A DNA stretch of 64,000 nt from an uncultured Lachnospiraceae bacterium (lineage in GTDB: Bacteria; Bacillota; Clostridia; Lachnospirales; Lachnospiraceae), in contig CANCYO010000007.1 of assembly GCA_947382415.1 (NCBI GenBank), positions 1 to 64,000 on the forward strand, read 5' to 3'. This document shows positions 1 to 8,509 of the stretch, in pieces. A model generated the notes under the pieces. The model did no database searches. It had not been told where the DNA came from and worked only from the letters and a program-made list of their open reading frames with translations. The translations under genes and the position numbers were made by a program. Within the stretch, counting starts at the first letter, position 1. Each line of letters opens with the position of its first letter.

Positions 1-46
1 AGATGTCCGTGCGTGACTGGAGTTCAGACGTGTGCTCTTCCGATCT
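1..46 (+). other. Residual Illumina P7/TruSeq adapter with 8-nt index
   Basis: Bases 13-46 match the Illumina TruSeq read-2 adapter end (GTGACTGGAGTTC...CTCTTCCGATCT). Bases 1-4 (AGAT) match the end of the P7 oligo, and bases 5-12 (GTCCGTGC) sit where an 8-base i7 index lies. This is library sequence and not genome. True genomic sequence begins at about base 47, and any reading frame crossing bases 1-46 is an artefact. Confidence 0.97.
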
Positions 47-402
47 ACCTTCCCGATGAATCTGCCGGCACCGCTGTCCCGGTATTCCTGCCATGCCACG
101 GTAACGGCAAGCCTGCGGGTGACATACATCCATTCTGCCCCGGCCACAAGCAGGGCGGCAGCAAATTCTACCGCTACAAACTTTAACACAAACATTGGCG
201 CGGTATCCGCTTTCGCCAGAAAGGAAGTGCCCTCATCACAGAAAAACACCATGGCAAGGGAGGTGATCAGATTGACCGCCAGCGCGTAAACCGCATATTT
301 AATCAGCAAATCTTTCCCGGAAATCTCTTTATCGTCCCGATAACTCCGCCAGATCAGCAGAGGAACCACCGGAAACATCAGGCAAAAGATTATGGTCTGC
401 AT
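47..402 (-). CDS. Membrane protein, 3' end cut off by contig end
   Basis: I read this open frame directly on the minus strand. It starts at an ATG at 402 and runs without a stop into the adapter junction (about 118 codons). The N-terminus (MQTIIFCLMFPVVPLLIW) is a hydrophobic segment. A second hydrophobic stretch lies at about residues 35-55 and a third at about 70-95, so it is an integral membrane protein with at least three helices. It starts 26 bp downstream of the glucan hydrolase stop and may be cotranscribed with it. Lachnospiraceae polysaccharide loci carry many such small proteins, but I cannot name the family. The C-terminus is missing. Confidence 0.6.
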
Positions 403-427
403 ACGTTTCTCCCATTCATTTAATCCG

Positions 428-2542
428 TCACCCAGGCTCCCCTTCGCCGCTCCACTTCAGGATCGTGGCGGAGGTGGGCGGCAGCTCCAGCTTTATTTTC
501 CCGGCGTAGACTTCATAATCCTGTCCGTTCAGCATATATCCCTTATCCGCCGTTTGAAGCAGCACCTTCATTTTGCTCATTCTGGGGACTCCCGCCTCCC
601 ACACGGAAAGCTCTCTGTTGACGGGACCGTTATTATTGTTTACCAGAATTACACAACAGTTTTTACCGCGGAAACGGGCATAGGCCAGGAAATTGTAATC
701 TCCGTCCAGATATTTGATGGAACCGGTGCGCAGCTCATCATTCTCCCTGCGCAGGCGGATAATATCCTTATGGAACTGAATCATCATTTTATCTTCTTTG
801 CCCCAGGGGTAAGTGCGCCTGTTGTCAGGGTCGGTAAAACCGCAGACTCCGGCCTCATCTCCATAATAGATGGTTGGCGCTCCGATCCAGGTCATCTGCA
901 TCACCACAGCCTCCCGGAAAACGGCTTTGTTTATGCCCTGCTCCGCAGCCTGAGGCCCCAGCGTATTGGTGCGGCCTACTTTGTGGTTGGTGCGGGTGAG
1001 AAAACGGGAGTGGTCATGATTGGAAAGCTCGTTCATGGCCACCTGCCAGCTCGGCATGGTCATGCTGGCCGTGTGATGGCGCATAGCGCCCCAGAAGCTC
1101 TCCGCATTGCCCAGAAGATCCTCCCGGTAATCGTCGCTGTGTTTCTCCATGCCGGTGAGGAACCAAGTCACAGGCTCCATAAAGCCGTCATAGTTCATGA
1201 CGGTATCCCACTCGTTTCCCTGCAGCCAGTCTCTGGTGTTGCCATAATGCTCCGCCAGAATGATGGCGTTGGGATTGGCCTCTTTCACTGCCTTTCTGAA
1301 CTCCTGCCAGAAATGGTGGTTAAAATCCTGGCTGTGGCCCAGATCCGCCGCCACATCCAGTCTCCAGCCATCAGCATTATAAGGCGGGGACACCCATTTG
1401 CGTCCGATCTGCAGCACATATTCCATCAGCTCCTTAGAGCCCTCGTAATTGAGCTTGGGAAGCGTATCATGTCCCCACCAGCCGTCATAACCGCCATTGT
1501 AGGGCCATGCATGATCGTTATAAAAATCAAAATACTGACGATAGGGGCTCTCCGCGCTTACAAAAGCGCCCTTTTCATAACCTTCTTTCTCCTCATAGAT
1601 GCGTTCTCTGTCCATCCATTTGTTGAAGGAGCCGCAGTGATTGAACACGCCGTCCAGAATCACGCGCATCCCTCTGCGGTGCGCCTCCTCCACCACCTCG
1701 GCAAAGAATTTGTTGCTGGCCTCCAAATTCGCCTTGTCCGCCACACGGTTGATATATCTGGTAGCAAAACGGTTCTCCCGCTGTCCGGGGGGCAAAAGCT
1801 CTCCCTCATCTTTTACGATCTTACCAAAATGAGGATCAATATAATCATAGTCCTGAATGTCATATTTATGGTTGGAGGGCGATACGAACAGAGGATTAAA
1901 GTAAATGACCTCCACACCCAGATCCTGCAGATAGTCCATCTTATCCAGCACACCCTGCAGATCCCCGCCATAGAATTCCCTTACATCCATCTGGGCCGGG
2001 TAACGCTCCCAGTCCTCCACCCGGTGAACGGGCTCGCCTATATAACAGTATTCATCTGTCAAAACGTCATTGCTGGTATCTCCGTTGCAGAAGCGATCCA
2101 CATAGATCTGGTACATGACCGCGCCCTTGGCCCAATCCGGCGTCTTAAACCCGGGAATAATAACAAAATCATAGTAGTCGTTTATATCCTGCACCAGCCC
2201 CCGCACATCATAATAAGCGGTGATGCGGCCTGTCTGCATTTCAAAATGATAAGATACTTTTTCATTGTCCAGCTGCAGTTCATGTGCATAATAATCAAAT
2301 TCTTCCGTACTGTTTATTTTGTTCATCAGATATTTTTGGCCCTGATGCACAAAAAATACCCGATCCACATTATTTTTGGCCGTACGGATACGGACAGTCA
2401 CCAGATCATACGCGGAAGGCTCCGCGGGAGTCACATATTCAGCCGTCGTATCGGAAAAGATGGCTCTGCGGTTAAAGACGGGACGCATACCCGCAATATA
2501 CTGCTGGGCATAGTCGATTCTTCGCAAATATTCCAAATCCAT
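428..2542 (-). CDS. GH13 family alpha-glucan hydrolase (neopullulanase/cyclomaltodextrinase-like)
   Basis: This 704-aa protein has the full set of alpha-amylase (GH13) motifs. Region I is DGVFNH at 297-302. Region II is GWRLDVAAD at 392-400, with D396 as predicted nucleophile. Region III is ILAEHYG, with E431 as acid/base. Region IV is LSNHD, with D510 as transition-state stabiliser. About 130 residues precede the barrel and look like the N-terminal beta domain of neopullulanase-type enzymes. No signal peptide is visible, so it probably acts in the cytoplasm on imported maltodextrins. The start follows an AAAGGG ribosome site, and a good sigma-A promoter lies about 90 bp upstream. The exact substrate cannot be set from sequence alone. 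Confidence 0.88.
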   Translation of the reverse strand: MDLEYLRRIDYAQQYIAGMRPVFNRRAIFSDTTAEYVTPAEPSAYDLVTVRIRTAKNNVDRVFFVHQGQKYLMNKINSTEEFDYYAHELQLDNEKVSYHFEMQTGRITAYYDVRGLVQDINDYYDFVIIPGFKTPDWAKGAVMYQIYVDRFCNGDTSNDVLTDEYCYIGEPVHRVEDWERYPAQMDVREFYGGDLQGVLDKMDYLQDLGVEVIYFNPLFVSPSNHKYDIQDYDYIDPHFGKIVKDEGELLPPGQRENRFATRYINRVADKANLEASNKFFAEVVEEAHRRGMRVILDGVFNHCGSFNKWMDRERIYEEKEGYEKGAFVSAESPYRQYFDFYNDHAWPYNGGYDGWWGHDTLPKLNYEGSKELMEYVLQIGRKWVSPPYNADGWRLDVAADLGHSQDFNHHFWQEFRKAVKEANPNAIILAEHYGNTRDWLQGNEWDTVMNYDGFMEPVTWFLTGMEKHSDDYREDLLGNAESFWGAMRHHTASMTMPSWQVAMNELSNHDHSRFLTRTNHKVGRTNTLGPQAAEQGINKAVFREAVVMQMTWIGAPTIYYGDEAGVCGFTDPDNRRTYPWGKEDKMMIQFHKDIIRLRRENDELRTGSIKYLDGDYNFLAYARFRGKNCCVILVNNNNGPVNRELSVWEAGVPRMSKMKVLLQTADKGYMLNGQDYEVYAGKIKLELPPTSATILKWSGEGEPG

Positions 2543-2629
2543 ATTTTCGCTACCCTTTCTTGCTGTGCCGGGGGATATTTTCTCCCGGAAAATTTCAATG
2601 CCGGCTATGCAGATAACGCCATACTATAT

Positions 2630-2658
2630 ATTGTACCTAACTCATTGGATTTTTTCAA
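2630..2658 (-). promoter_or_regulatory. Sigma-A promoter of the GH13 gene
   Basis: On the minus strand TTGAAA (2653-2658) and TACAAT (2630-2635) are separated by exactly 17 bp and lie about 90 bp upstream of the GH13 start. The rest of the gap between the GH13 gene and ftsH (2543-2886) holds the ftsH terminator and a G6/C6 inverted repeat; I see no gene in it. Confidence 0.6.
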
Positions 2659-2695
2659 TATTTTTCGCTATTTCTTAATATTTCATCATGACAGT

Positions 2696-2725
2696 AAAAA
2701 AGACAGCGTTTCGGCTGCCTTTTTT
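2696..2725 (-). terminator. Rho-independent terminator after ftsH (bidirectional form)
   Basis: Minus-strand AAAAAAGGCAGC and GCTGTCTTTTTT pair around a 6-base loop with one G-U wobble. The stem is followed by a U-run, about 160 bp past the ftsH stop. The A-tract on the other side makes it symmetrical. It separates the ftsH operon from the GH13 promoter. Confidence 0.75.
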
Positions 2726-2775
2726 AGAGAAGGTATTTCTTACTTATGGGGTATAGCAAAAAACTATAATGTATT

Positions 2776-2811
2776 GGGGGGGTTACGCTTATTATAATAG
2801 CATCACCCCCC
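2776..2811 (-). promoter_or_regulatory. G6/C6 inverted repeat around a TATAAT box
   Basis: A run of seven G (2776-2782) and a run of six C (2806-2811) flank a minus-strand TATAAT (2791-2796). The matching -35 region is poor. It could be a second, regulated promoter for the GH13 gene or a weak structure in the ftsH 3' trailer. The terminator at 2696-2725 would lie inside its leader. Confidence 0.3.
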
Positions 2812-2886
2812 TGTTTTGACCATTCCCAAAATTCACAAACTTTACAAAAACGCACTTTGTTTTTTGTGCATTCTGTCTAATTCCTC

Positions 2887-4716
2887 TTAAACACCAATAC
2901 TCACACCTACTGCGAACAATGCCTCAAACTCTTCTCTGGTCACCTTTTCCTTCTCCAGAAGAAGTTTTGCGCAGCTATGCAGCACATCCATATGGTCGGA
3001 AATGATATTCTTTGCTTTTGCATAGCAGTCGTCCACGATGGACTTCACTTCTCTGTCAATCTCTGCGGAAATGGCTTCGCTGTGGCTCTTGGTGTGGGCC
3101 AGATCGCGGCCGATAAACACTTCTCCGCCCTCTTCGTCATAGCAGATGACGCCGATATTCTCGGACATGCCATATCGGGTGACCATCCGGCGGGCGGTCT
3201 TGGTGGCGCGTTTGATATCGCTGGACGCCCCGGTGGTGATATCGTCAAAGATCAACTCCTCCGCAATCCTGCCGCCCAGAGCCACCATGATGTCCTGCAG
3301 CATCCTGCCTTTGGATAAAAACATTTCATCCTTCTCCGGCAAGGGCATGGTATAGCCTGCGGCCCCGGAGCTGGTGGGTACAATGGAAATGGTATACACC
3401 GGACCCACATCCGGCAGCGTGTGAAAGAGGATGGCATGGCCGGCCTCATGATAGGCGGTGATCTTTTTCTCTTTATCAGATATAATACGGCTCTTTTTCT
3501 CCGTGCCGATACCCACCTTTACAAAAGCAAGCTGAATATCCTTCTGGGCCAGATAGGCCCGTCCCTCTTTGGCCGCATTGATGGCGGACTCGTTCAGAAG
3601 GTTCTCCAGATCCGCACCGGTGAATCCCGCCGTGGTCTGGGCGATCTGTTTCAGATCCACATCCTCGGCCAGAGGCTTGTTCTTGGAATGCACCCTCAGG
3701 ATCTCCTCACGCCCCCGCACATCGGGAACAGATACGGCCACCTTGCGGTCAAATCGTCCGGGACGCAATATGGCGGGATCCAGTATATCCACACGGTTGG
3801 TGGCCGCCAGCACGATGATGCCCTCATTTACGCCGAAACCGTCCATCTCTACCAGAAGCTGGTTCAGGGTCTGTTCTCTCTCGTCGTGGCCTCCGCCCAT
3901 ACCCGTACCCCGGATGCGGGCCACCGCGTCTATCTCATCTATAAATACGATACAGGGCGCGTTTTTCTTCGCCTCCTCAAACAGGTCACGCACACGGGAG
4001 GCTCCCACGCCCACAAACATCTCCACAAAATCAGAACCGGAAATACTGAAAAACGGCACGTTCGCCTCGCCTGCCACAGCCTTTGCCAACAGCGTTTTTC
4101 CCGTTCCGGGAGGGCCCTCCAGAAGCACACCCTTGGGGATTCTGGCCCCCACCTTGGTATATTTGTTGGGATTTTTCAAAAAGTCTACGATCTCGGCCAG
4201 CTCCTGCTTCTCCTCCTGCATCCCGGCCACCTGATCGAAGACGGCGTTCTTGTCGCCCACAGACAGCTTGGCCCGGCTCTTGCCGAAGTTCATCATCTTG
4301 CCGCCGCTTCCACCGCCTGCATTCTGGGCGTTCATCATCATAAACAGGAAAACGCCCACCGCCAGCACGATCAGAAGCGGAAGCAGACTTGTGAGCAGCC
4401 AGCTCTCCCTCTGCACATCCTCAGTCATGGGATCATAGCCATGAGACCGGATCAAAGCCTCTATCTCCGTGATATCCGTCACATACAGCCGCTTTTCAAA
4501 ACCGCTTTTGAGCTCCACATCCAGATAGCCCGTAGGTGTCTCCCGGTTGGGCTGTATGACGATCTCTTCTATGTTATCGGCCTCCATATCCGCCAGAAAG
4601 GCATTGAGCGTATAGTCCTCCCCGTTGGTCTTGAAGAAATTCAGCCCGATGATCATAATTACCAAAAGTACGATCCAAATAAGATAAGAATTTAAATTTC
4701 TGCCGTTTTGTTTCAA
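2887..4716 (-). CDS. ftsH: ATP-dependent zinc metalloprotease FtsH
   Basis: The 609-aa product is a membrane-anchored AAA+ protease that degrades misfolded and regulatory membrane or cytosolic proteins. Two transmembrane segments (about 10-28 and 105-127) enclose a short extracytoplasmic domain. Walker A is GPPGTGKT at 201-208 and Walker B is in CIVFIDEID (about 255-263). The second region of homology, ending GRFDR, spans about 305-324. The zinc site is HEAGH at 423-427 with the third ligand in GASSD, probably D500. Length is normal for the family. It follows hpt by 6 bp, the usual Firmicutes order tilS-hpt-ftsH, and ends the operon at the terminator near 2.7 kb. Confidence 0.97.
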   Translation of the reverse strand: MKQNGRNLNSYLIWIVLLVIMIIGLNFFKTNGEDYTLNAFLADMEADNIEEIVIQPNRETPTGYLDVELKSGFEKRLYVTDITEIEALIRSHGYDPMTEDVQRESWLLTSLLPLLIVLAVGVFLFMMMNAQNAGGGSGGKMMNFGKSRAKLSVGDKNAVFDQVAGMQEEKQELAEIVDFLKNPNKYTKVGARIPKGVLLEGPPGTGKTLLAKAVAGEANVPFFSISGSDFVEMFVGVGASRVRDLFEEAKKNAPCIVFIDEIDAVARIRGTGMGGGHDEREQTLNQLLVEMDGFGVNEGIIVLAATNRVDILDPAILRPGRFDRKVAVSVPDVRGREEILRVHSKNKPLAEDVDLKQIAQTTAGFTGADLENLLNESAINAAKEGRAYLAQKDIQLAFVKVGIGTEKKSRIISDKEKKITAYHEAGHAILFHTLPDVGPVYTISIVPTSSGAAGYTMPLPEKDEMFLSKGRMLQDIMVALGGRIAEELIFDDITTGASSDIKRATKTARRMVTRYGMSENIGVICYDEEGGEVFIGRDLAHTKSHSEAISAEIDREVKSIVDDCYAKAKNIISDHMDVLHSCAKLLLEKEKVTREEFEALFAVGVSIGV

Positions 4717-4722
4717 TTTGAT

Positions 4723-5262
4723 TTACTCCTGCTCTTTCTGGTCAAATTCCACAACTCCTATATAGGGAAGATTGCGGTATCTCTGATCGTAATCCAATCC
4801 GTAACCCACTACAAACTCGTCCGGTATCTCAAAGCCCGTATAGTCTACCTGCACCTCCACCACGCGTCTCTCCGGTTTATCCAGCAGCGTACACAGCTTC
4901 AGCGACGCGGGTCCTCTGTCGTTTAACATTTCCAGCAGATAGCTCAGGGTCCTTCCGCTGTCCACGATATCCTCCACCACAAGGACGTCCTTATCCTTGA
5001 TGGATTCGTCCAGATCCTTCACAATCTTCACCACACCGCTGGATTTTGTGTCCTTGCCATAGCTGGAGACAGACATGAAATCCAGTGACACCGGAACGGT
5101 GATGCGTTTTGCAAGCTCACACAAAAAGAAGCTTCCCCCTTTGAGCACACACACCAGATGCACCTGTTTTCCCTGGTAATCCCTGCTGATCTGATCGCCT
5201 ATTGCCTGAATGCGGTCATCTACCTCCTTCTCAGATAAGAGAACTCTCACATGTTCCGCCAT
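4723..5262 (-). CDS. hpt: Hypoxanthine phosphoribosyltransferase
   Basis: The 179-aa enzyme salvages hypoxanthine and guanine to IMP and GMP using PRPP. The PRPP loop VLVVEDIVDSGRTL lies at about 93-106, and the conserved KGGSFF segment at 41-46 follows the first strand. The start has a GGAGGAG site, and the gene overlaps the 3' end of tilS by 32 bp, which suggests translational coupling. Next to tilS and ftsH, the context is the conserved tilS-hpt-ftsH cluster. In some Firmicutes Hpt binds and modulates FtsH or TilS; nothing in this sequence tests that. Confidence 0.95.
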   Translation of the reverse strand: MAEHVRVLLSEKEVDDRIQAIGDQISRDYQGKQVHLVCVLKGGSFFLCELAKRITVPVSLDFMSVSSYGKDTKSSGVVKIVKDLDESIKDKDVLVVEDIVDSGRTLSYLLEMLNDRGPASLKLCTLLDKPERRVVEVQVDYTGFEIPDEFVVGYGLDYDQRYRNLPYIGVVEFDQKEQE

Positions 5263-6700
5263 TTTTCTCCTCCGTACTGCTGCTGCCGCAGTCTGCTATT
5301 AATTGTACCTGTAAAACCCGTTTTGTATTCTCGTCTACCTTATAATATTCGCTGATTCGATGTCCCACCAGCCACAGCACATGAGAATCCTCGGCCAGCA
5401 CCGGAATCCGTTCCCGTCTGTCACGGGGAATTTTCTCCGTCACCATATAGTCCTTAAGCTTCTTATGGCACAGTCTGCCCTGACTGTCTCTGATGGTCAG
5501 ATAATCTCCCACGCCGCGGGTCCGAAACACCGGCGGTCTTTTTATTTTATCATAATCGAACCATTTCGTATACTGATTTTCTGGAAAAATAAGGGTATTT
5601 TCTTCATTTCTGGGCAGATCCTCCACAGGAAACACCGTAAAACCGGTGCGAAAAGTCTTCCGGAAGACTTCCCCGAAAGCTTCCTCTGCTCCGGTAATCT
5701 CAGTACCACACTGTCCCCGTTCCAAATAGACTCTTGTATACTCCCGCCGTCCCGAGATACCAAAGGGAAGACAGATACGGCGGTTTCCGGCCGTCTCAAA
5801 CAGGCCGCACAGATCCGTCACATGGATCCGGGCAATATCCCGCGCACCCGGAGACAGCTCTTTCACCAGTTGATAGAGCATGCGTTTTCTGATAGCGGGG
5901 TGAAACGTCATAAATGCGCCACAGTCCAGAATATAACAGGCTTCTCCTGCGCGCTCCGCACAGTCTGCCAGCGCCTCCCGGGTCTGCCTTTCCAGATAAT
6001 CCTCCGTCTCCGATAAAAGCTCAGCCGTCTGTCCCATATGCTGTACACAGCCCGCTGCCACTTCCCGCTCCGCGTATGGCAGAATATGACGCCTGATGCG
6101 GTTGCGGGTGTAGATATCCTCCTCATTGGTGGCGTCTGTGCAGAAGGCCTGTCCGATCTGCCCCAGATAGTCCTCTATCTCTCCGCGCTCCGCCCACAGC
6201 AGAGGCCTGATGATCTCATCCCGCACGGGCTGTATTCCGGAAAGCCCTCTGATCCCCGTACCGCGGAACAGATGAAACAGCATGGTCTCACAGCGGTCAT
6301 TCAGATTGTGGGCCACCGCGATCTTATCCGCGCCAAAGGCTGCGGCCGCTTCCCCAAACGCCTCATAGCGAAAGTCTCTCCCAGCCTCCTCCTCAGAGCA
6401 CTTTCTCTCAAGGGCCAGTCTGCGGACATCCGTCTCCCGCAGATAAAAAGGAATCTCCAGCCGTTTGCACAGCTCTTCCACAAAACGGGCATCCTCCCCC
6501 GCCCGGTCCCGGATACCATGGTTTACATGAACTGCCGCAAACTCCAGCCCAAAACATTTCTTCCATTCCAGTAACACAAATAAGAGGCAAACCGAGTCTG
6601 CCCCTCCGGAAATACCGGCCACCACCCGTTCCCCAGGCAGAAGCATTTGATGCTTCCCCATAAAACGAAAAGTTTTCTCGAGAAACTGTATCTTTTTCAT
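5231..6700 (-). CDS. tilS: tRNA(Ile)-lysidine synthetase
   Basis: The 489-aa enzyme adds lysine to C34 of the CAU-anticodon tRNA(Ile), so that it reads AUA. The N-terminal PP-loop motif SGGADS lies at 31-36, followed by the conserved HVNHGIR segment near residue 78. The C-terminal half contains the substrate-binding TilS domains, including a C-terminal segment with the DYMVTEKIPRDRR pattern. Length is typical for the two-C-domain form. It lies 48 bp downstream of spoIIE and overlaps hpt. Confidence 0.95.
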   Translation of the reverse strand: MKKIQFLEKTFRFMGKHQMLLPGERVVAGISGGADSVCLLFVLLEWKKCFGLEFAAVHVNHGIRDRAGEDARFVEELCKRLEIPFYLRETDVRRLALERKCSEEEAGRDFRYEAFGEAAAAFGADKIAVAHNLNDRCETMLFHLFRGTGIRGLSGIQPVRDEIIRPLLWAERGEIEDYLGQIGQAFCTDATNEEDIYTRNRIRRHILPYAEREVAAGCVQHMGQTAELLSETEDYLERQTREALADCAERAGEACYILDCGAFMTFHPAIRKRMLYQLVKELSPGARDIARIHVTDLCGLFETAGNRRICLPFGISGRREYTRVYLERGQCGTEITGAEEAFGEVFRKTFRTGFTVFPVEDLPRNEENTLIFPENQYTKWFDYDKIKRPPVFRTRGVGDYLTIRDSQGRLCHKKLKDYMVTEKIPRDRRERIPVLAEDSHVLWLVGHRISEYYKVDENTKRVLQVQLIADCGSSSTEEKNGGTCESSLI

Positions 6701-6747
6701 ATACAGTAATTTATCTTACTTCCGGACAAAAAGCAAGTTAAATATAG

Positions 6748-8025
6748 CTAAACCGCGGCATTTTCCCAGATTCCCGCCACCAGCACCGTCATATCGTCCC
6801 GAATATGTCCCCCGCAGGAACACAGCGCCATCTCCAGAAGCCGTTCCGCGATCTCCCCGGGGCTCACCTCAGACAATTCCGAGACTGCCCGCTCCATGGC
6901 CTCCTCATAATTGCCCTCCCCCAGGGCATCCAGGACGCCGTCCGTCATCAAAATGACATAATCTCCGTCCTGCAGCTGCCTCTCGATGGCGCCGGTCTCT
7001 ATATTGCGGAAAATACCCAGAGGAAAACTGCACTGACTGATCTGTTCCACCCGGCAGCCCCGTTTTAAAAAGGATGCAGCTCCGCCTATTTTACAAAAAC
7101 TGCAGCTCCCGTCATACAGATTCAGATCGCAGATATCCAGCGTGGGATAATTGCACTCTCTGCCTCCGGCGAAAAAAGCCACATTTACCATATTTGCCGC
7201 CGCTTGGGTCTCATATCCGGCCTCCAGCAGCTTCTCCATCAGATCCAACACCTTCTCGCTGTCTCTGCTGGCCCGCTCCCCGGAGCCTGTCCCGTCGGAC
7301 AAAAGCAAAGTCATCTTGCCCTTCTCGGATTCCAGAATGGCATAGTGATCCCCGGATATGGTCTCATTCTCCTTCGTCACTTTACAGAACCCCGTGAGCG
7401 CCATATATCTGGCCTCCTCCATAAAGACAAAGCTGTGGGGCTCCTGCTCCACCAGATAAGGACTGGCGGCGGACACCTGCAGAGGGCGCTTTAAAAGCAC
7501 GGACAGCATGTCCGCCACCTGAGAAGCGGGGCATCCCCCTTTCCGGGAGGTAGACAGGGTCATACTGATGGCATGGGTGTCGTCCGCCTTCTCTGTCAGA
7601 TAACAGAAATGATCTGCGTAAATACTCTCCGTGCGCAGAGCGTGCAGCAAAAGCTTCCGGTAGCGCTCCTCCATGGGACGGCATCGGAACAGCTCGTCCG
7701 CCAGGCGGACCATAATCTGCGCTACTTCACAGAGATTGTGGCTGATGAGCAGACGGTTTTCCTGAGAACGTCTCTCCTCCAGCACATCCCGTCTGTCAGA
7801 CTGCGGGACGCCGCTCTCCTGCGTCTCCCCGGCAAAAGTCTCCTCACAGTACGCTCTCTGCTCCTCTCCTCCCGTTTCCAAACACCGGGCAAGCTCCTGA
7901 AAACTCTCCGCGTAATGCAGGAGCTTTTGCCTGCACAGCTCCGGCACACGGATATGATCCTGTATATTCTCCTTCTCCTTCCGGCCGTATAAATACTCTT
8001 TCGCTTCCTTTACCGCTGCTAACAT
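6748..8025 (-). CDS. spoIIE: Stage II sporulation protein E phosphatase, lacking the membrane domain
   Basis: SpoIIE dephosphorylates SpoIIAA in the forespore and so releases sigma-F. This 425-aa protein has the PP2C domain (about 215-425) with the metal-site aspartates in SGDH (D226), LLSDGTGSG (D244), MTDGVLDA (D362) and RDDM near 413. Residues 25-130 resemble the linker that follows the membrane part. The roughly 300-residue, ten-helix N-terminal membrane domain of Bacillus SpoIIE is absent: residue 1 starts in a soluble, charged segment, and upstream DNA is a promoter and the divIC terminator. The location between divIC and tilS is the classical spoIIE position, so I keep the name. Confidence 0.85.
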   Translation of the reverse strand: MLAAVKEAKEYLYGRKEKENIQDHIRVPELCRQKLLHYAESFQELARCLETGGEEQRAYCEETFAGETQESGVPQSDRRDVLEERRSQENRLLISHNLCEVAQIMVRLADELFRCRPMEERYRKLLLHALRTESIYADHFCYLTEKADDTHAISMTLSTSRKGGCPASQVADMLSVLLKRPLQVSAASPYLVEQEPHSFVFMEEARYMALTGFCKVTKENETISGDHYAILESEKGKMTLLLSDGTGSGERASRDSEKVLDLMEKLLEAGYETQAAANMVNVAFFAGGRECNYPTLDICDLNLYDGSCSFCKIGGAASFLKRGCRVEQISQCSFPLGIFRNIETGAIERQLQDGDYVILMTDGVLDALGEGNYEEAMERAVSELSEVSPGEIAERLLEMALCSCGGHIRDDMTVLVAGIWENAAV

Positions 8026-8080
8026 TTCACACTCCCCTTCTTTTTATTTCTGTTTCAATTCTATTTGATCCGTGAAGTAT

Positions 8081-8150
8081 AGTATAATCAGCGGCAATTA
8101 CAGTTTTTGTCAAAACAAAGACAGCCTGCCTTAATTTTTTGCGACAAAAA
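8081..8150 (-). promoter_or_regulatory. spoIIE promoter with 21-bp spacer and Spo0A-box-like sites
   Basis: On the minus strand TTGACA (8108-8113) and TATACT (8081-8086) are 21 bp apart, too far for ordinary sigma-A promoters but like the Spo0A-activated spoIIE and spoIIG promoters of Bacillus. The -35 is embedded in TTTTGACAAAA, which fits the clostridial 0A pattern TGWCRAA. A second near match, TTTGTCGCAAAA, lies about 30 bp upstream, next to the divIC terminator. Activation by Spo0A~P is an inference from this geometry. Confidence 0.6.
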
Positions 8151-8177
8151 AACCGGAGCCTCCGTTTGGCTCCGGTT
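8144..8177 (-). terminator. Terminator of divIC
   Basis: A perfect 10-bp stem (AACCGGAGCC / GGCTCCGGTT) with a 7-base loop is followed on the minus strand by seven U. The stem overlaps the divIC stop codon. It separates the yabP-yabQ-divIC unit from the spoIIE promoter. Confidence 0.9.
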
Positions 8178-8490
8178 AATCCTCTTCCTTAAACAAAATC
8201 TCGCCCTCGTACACCAGTCCCAGCTTGTCCTTGGCGACTTCCTCCACATAGCGCTTGGTCTGTGTATATTTACGGAAATTCTCAAGCTCCTTTGCCCTTT
8301 CGTCTTCCGCATCTATCTGCCGGTTCAATTCAGCCTCTTTCTCTGCGTAGGTCTCCAGCCTCTGGGACATCTCCATGCTGCGCATGGCTACGGCGGCAGT
8401 GATCAATGCGACAGCCATCACGATCAGAACCATACTGAAATGATTCTGGTTCCCTCTCCGGTATGCTGCTTTCTTTCTCCTTCTCGCCAT
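8176..8490 (-). CDS. divIC: Septum formation initiator DivIC/FtsB family
   Basis: The 104-aa bitopic protein has a basic N-terminus, one transmembrane helix (about 18-37) and a coiled coil (about 40-75). A short C-terminal segment with the family pattern KRYVEEVAKDKLGLV follows. DivIC joins FtsL and DivIB at the division septum. It lies 19 bp after yabQ and before spoIIE, as in Bacillus. The stop codon lies inside a strong terminator stem. Confidence 0.9.
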   Translation of the reverse strand: MARRRKKAAYRRGNQNHFSMVLIVMAVALITAAVAMRSMEMSQRLETYAEKEAELNRQIDAEDERAKELENFRKYTQTKRYVEEVAKDKLGLVYEGEILFKEED

Positions 8491-8509
8491 AATCTTCCCC
8501 CATAAAAAC

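Noticed and set aside
392..2797. 801-codon open frame on the plus strand opposite the GH13 gene
   Set aside because: It is an antisense shadow of a real gene with complete catalytic motifs, has no domain of its own, and lacks a ribosome site.
3421..4695. 424-codon plus-strand frame opposite ftsH
   Set aside because: Shadow of ftsH; no family pattern and His/Gln-rich composition typical of antisense frames.
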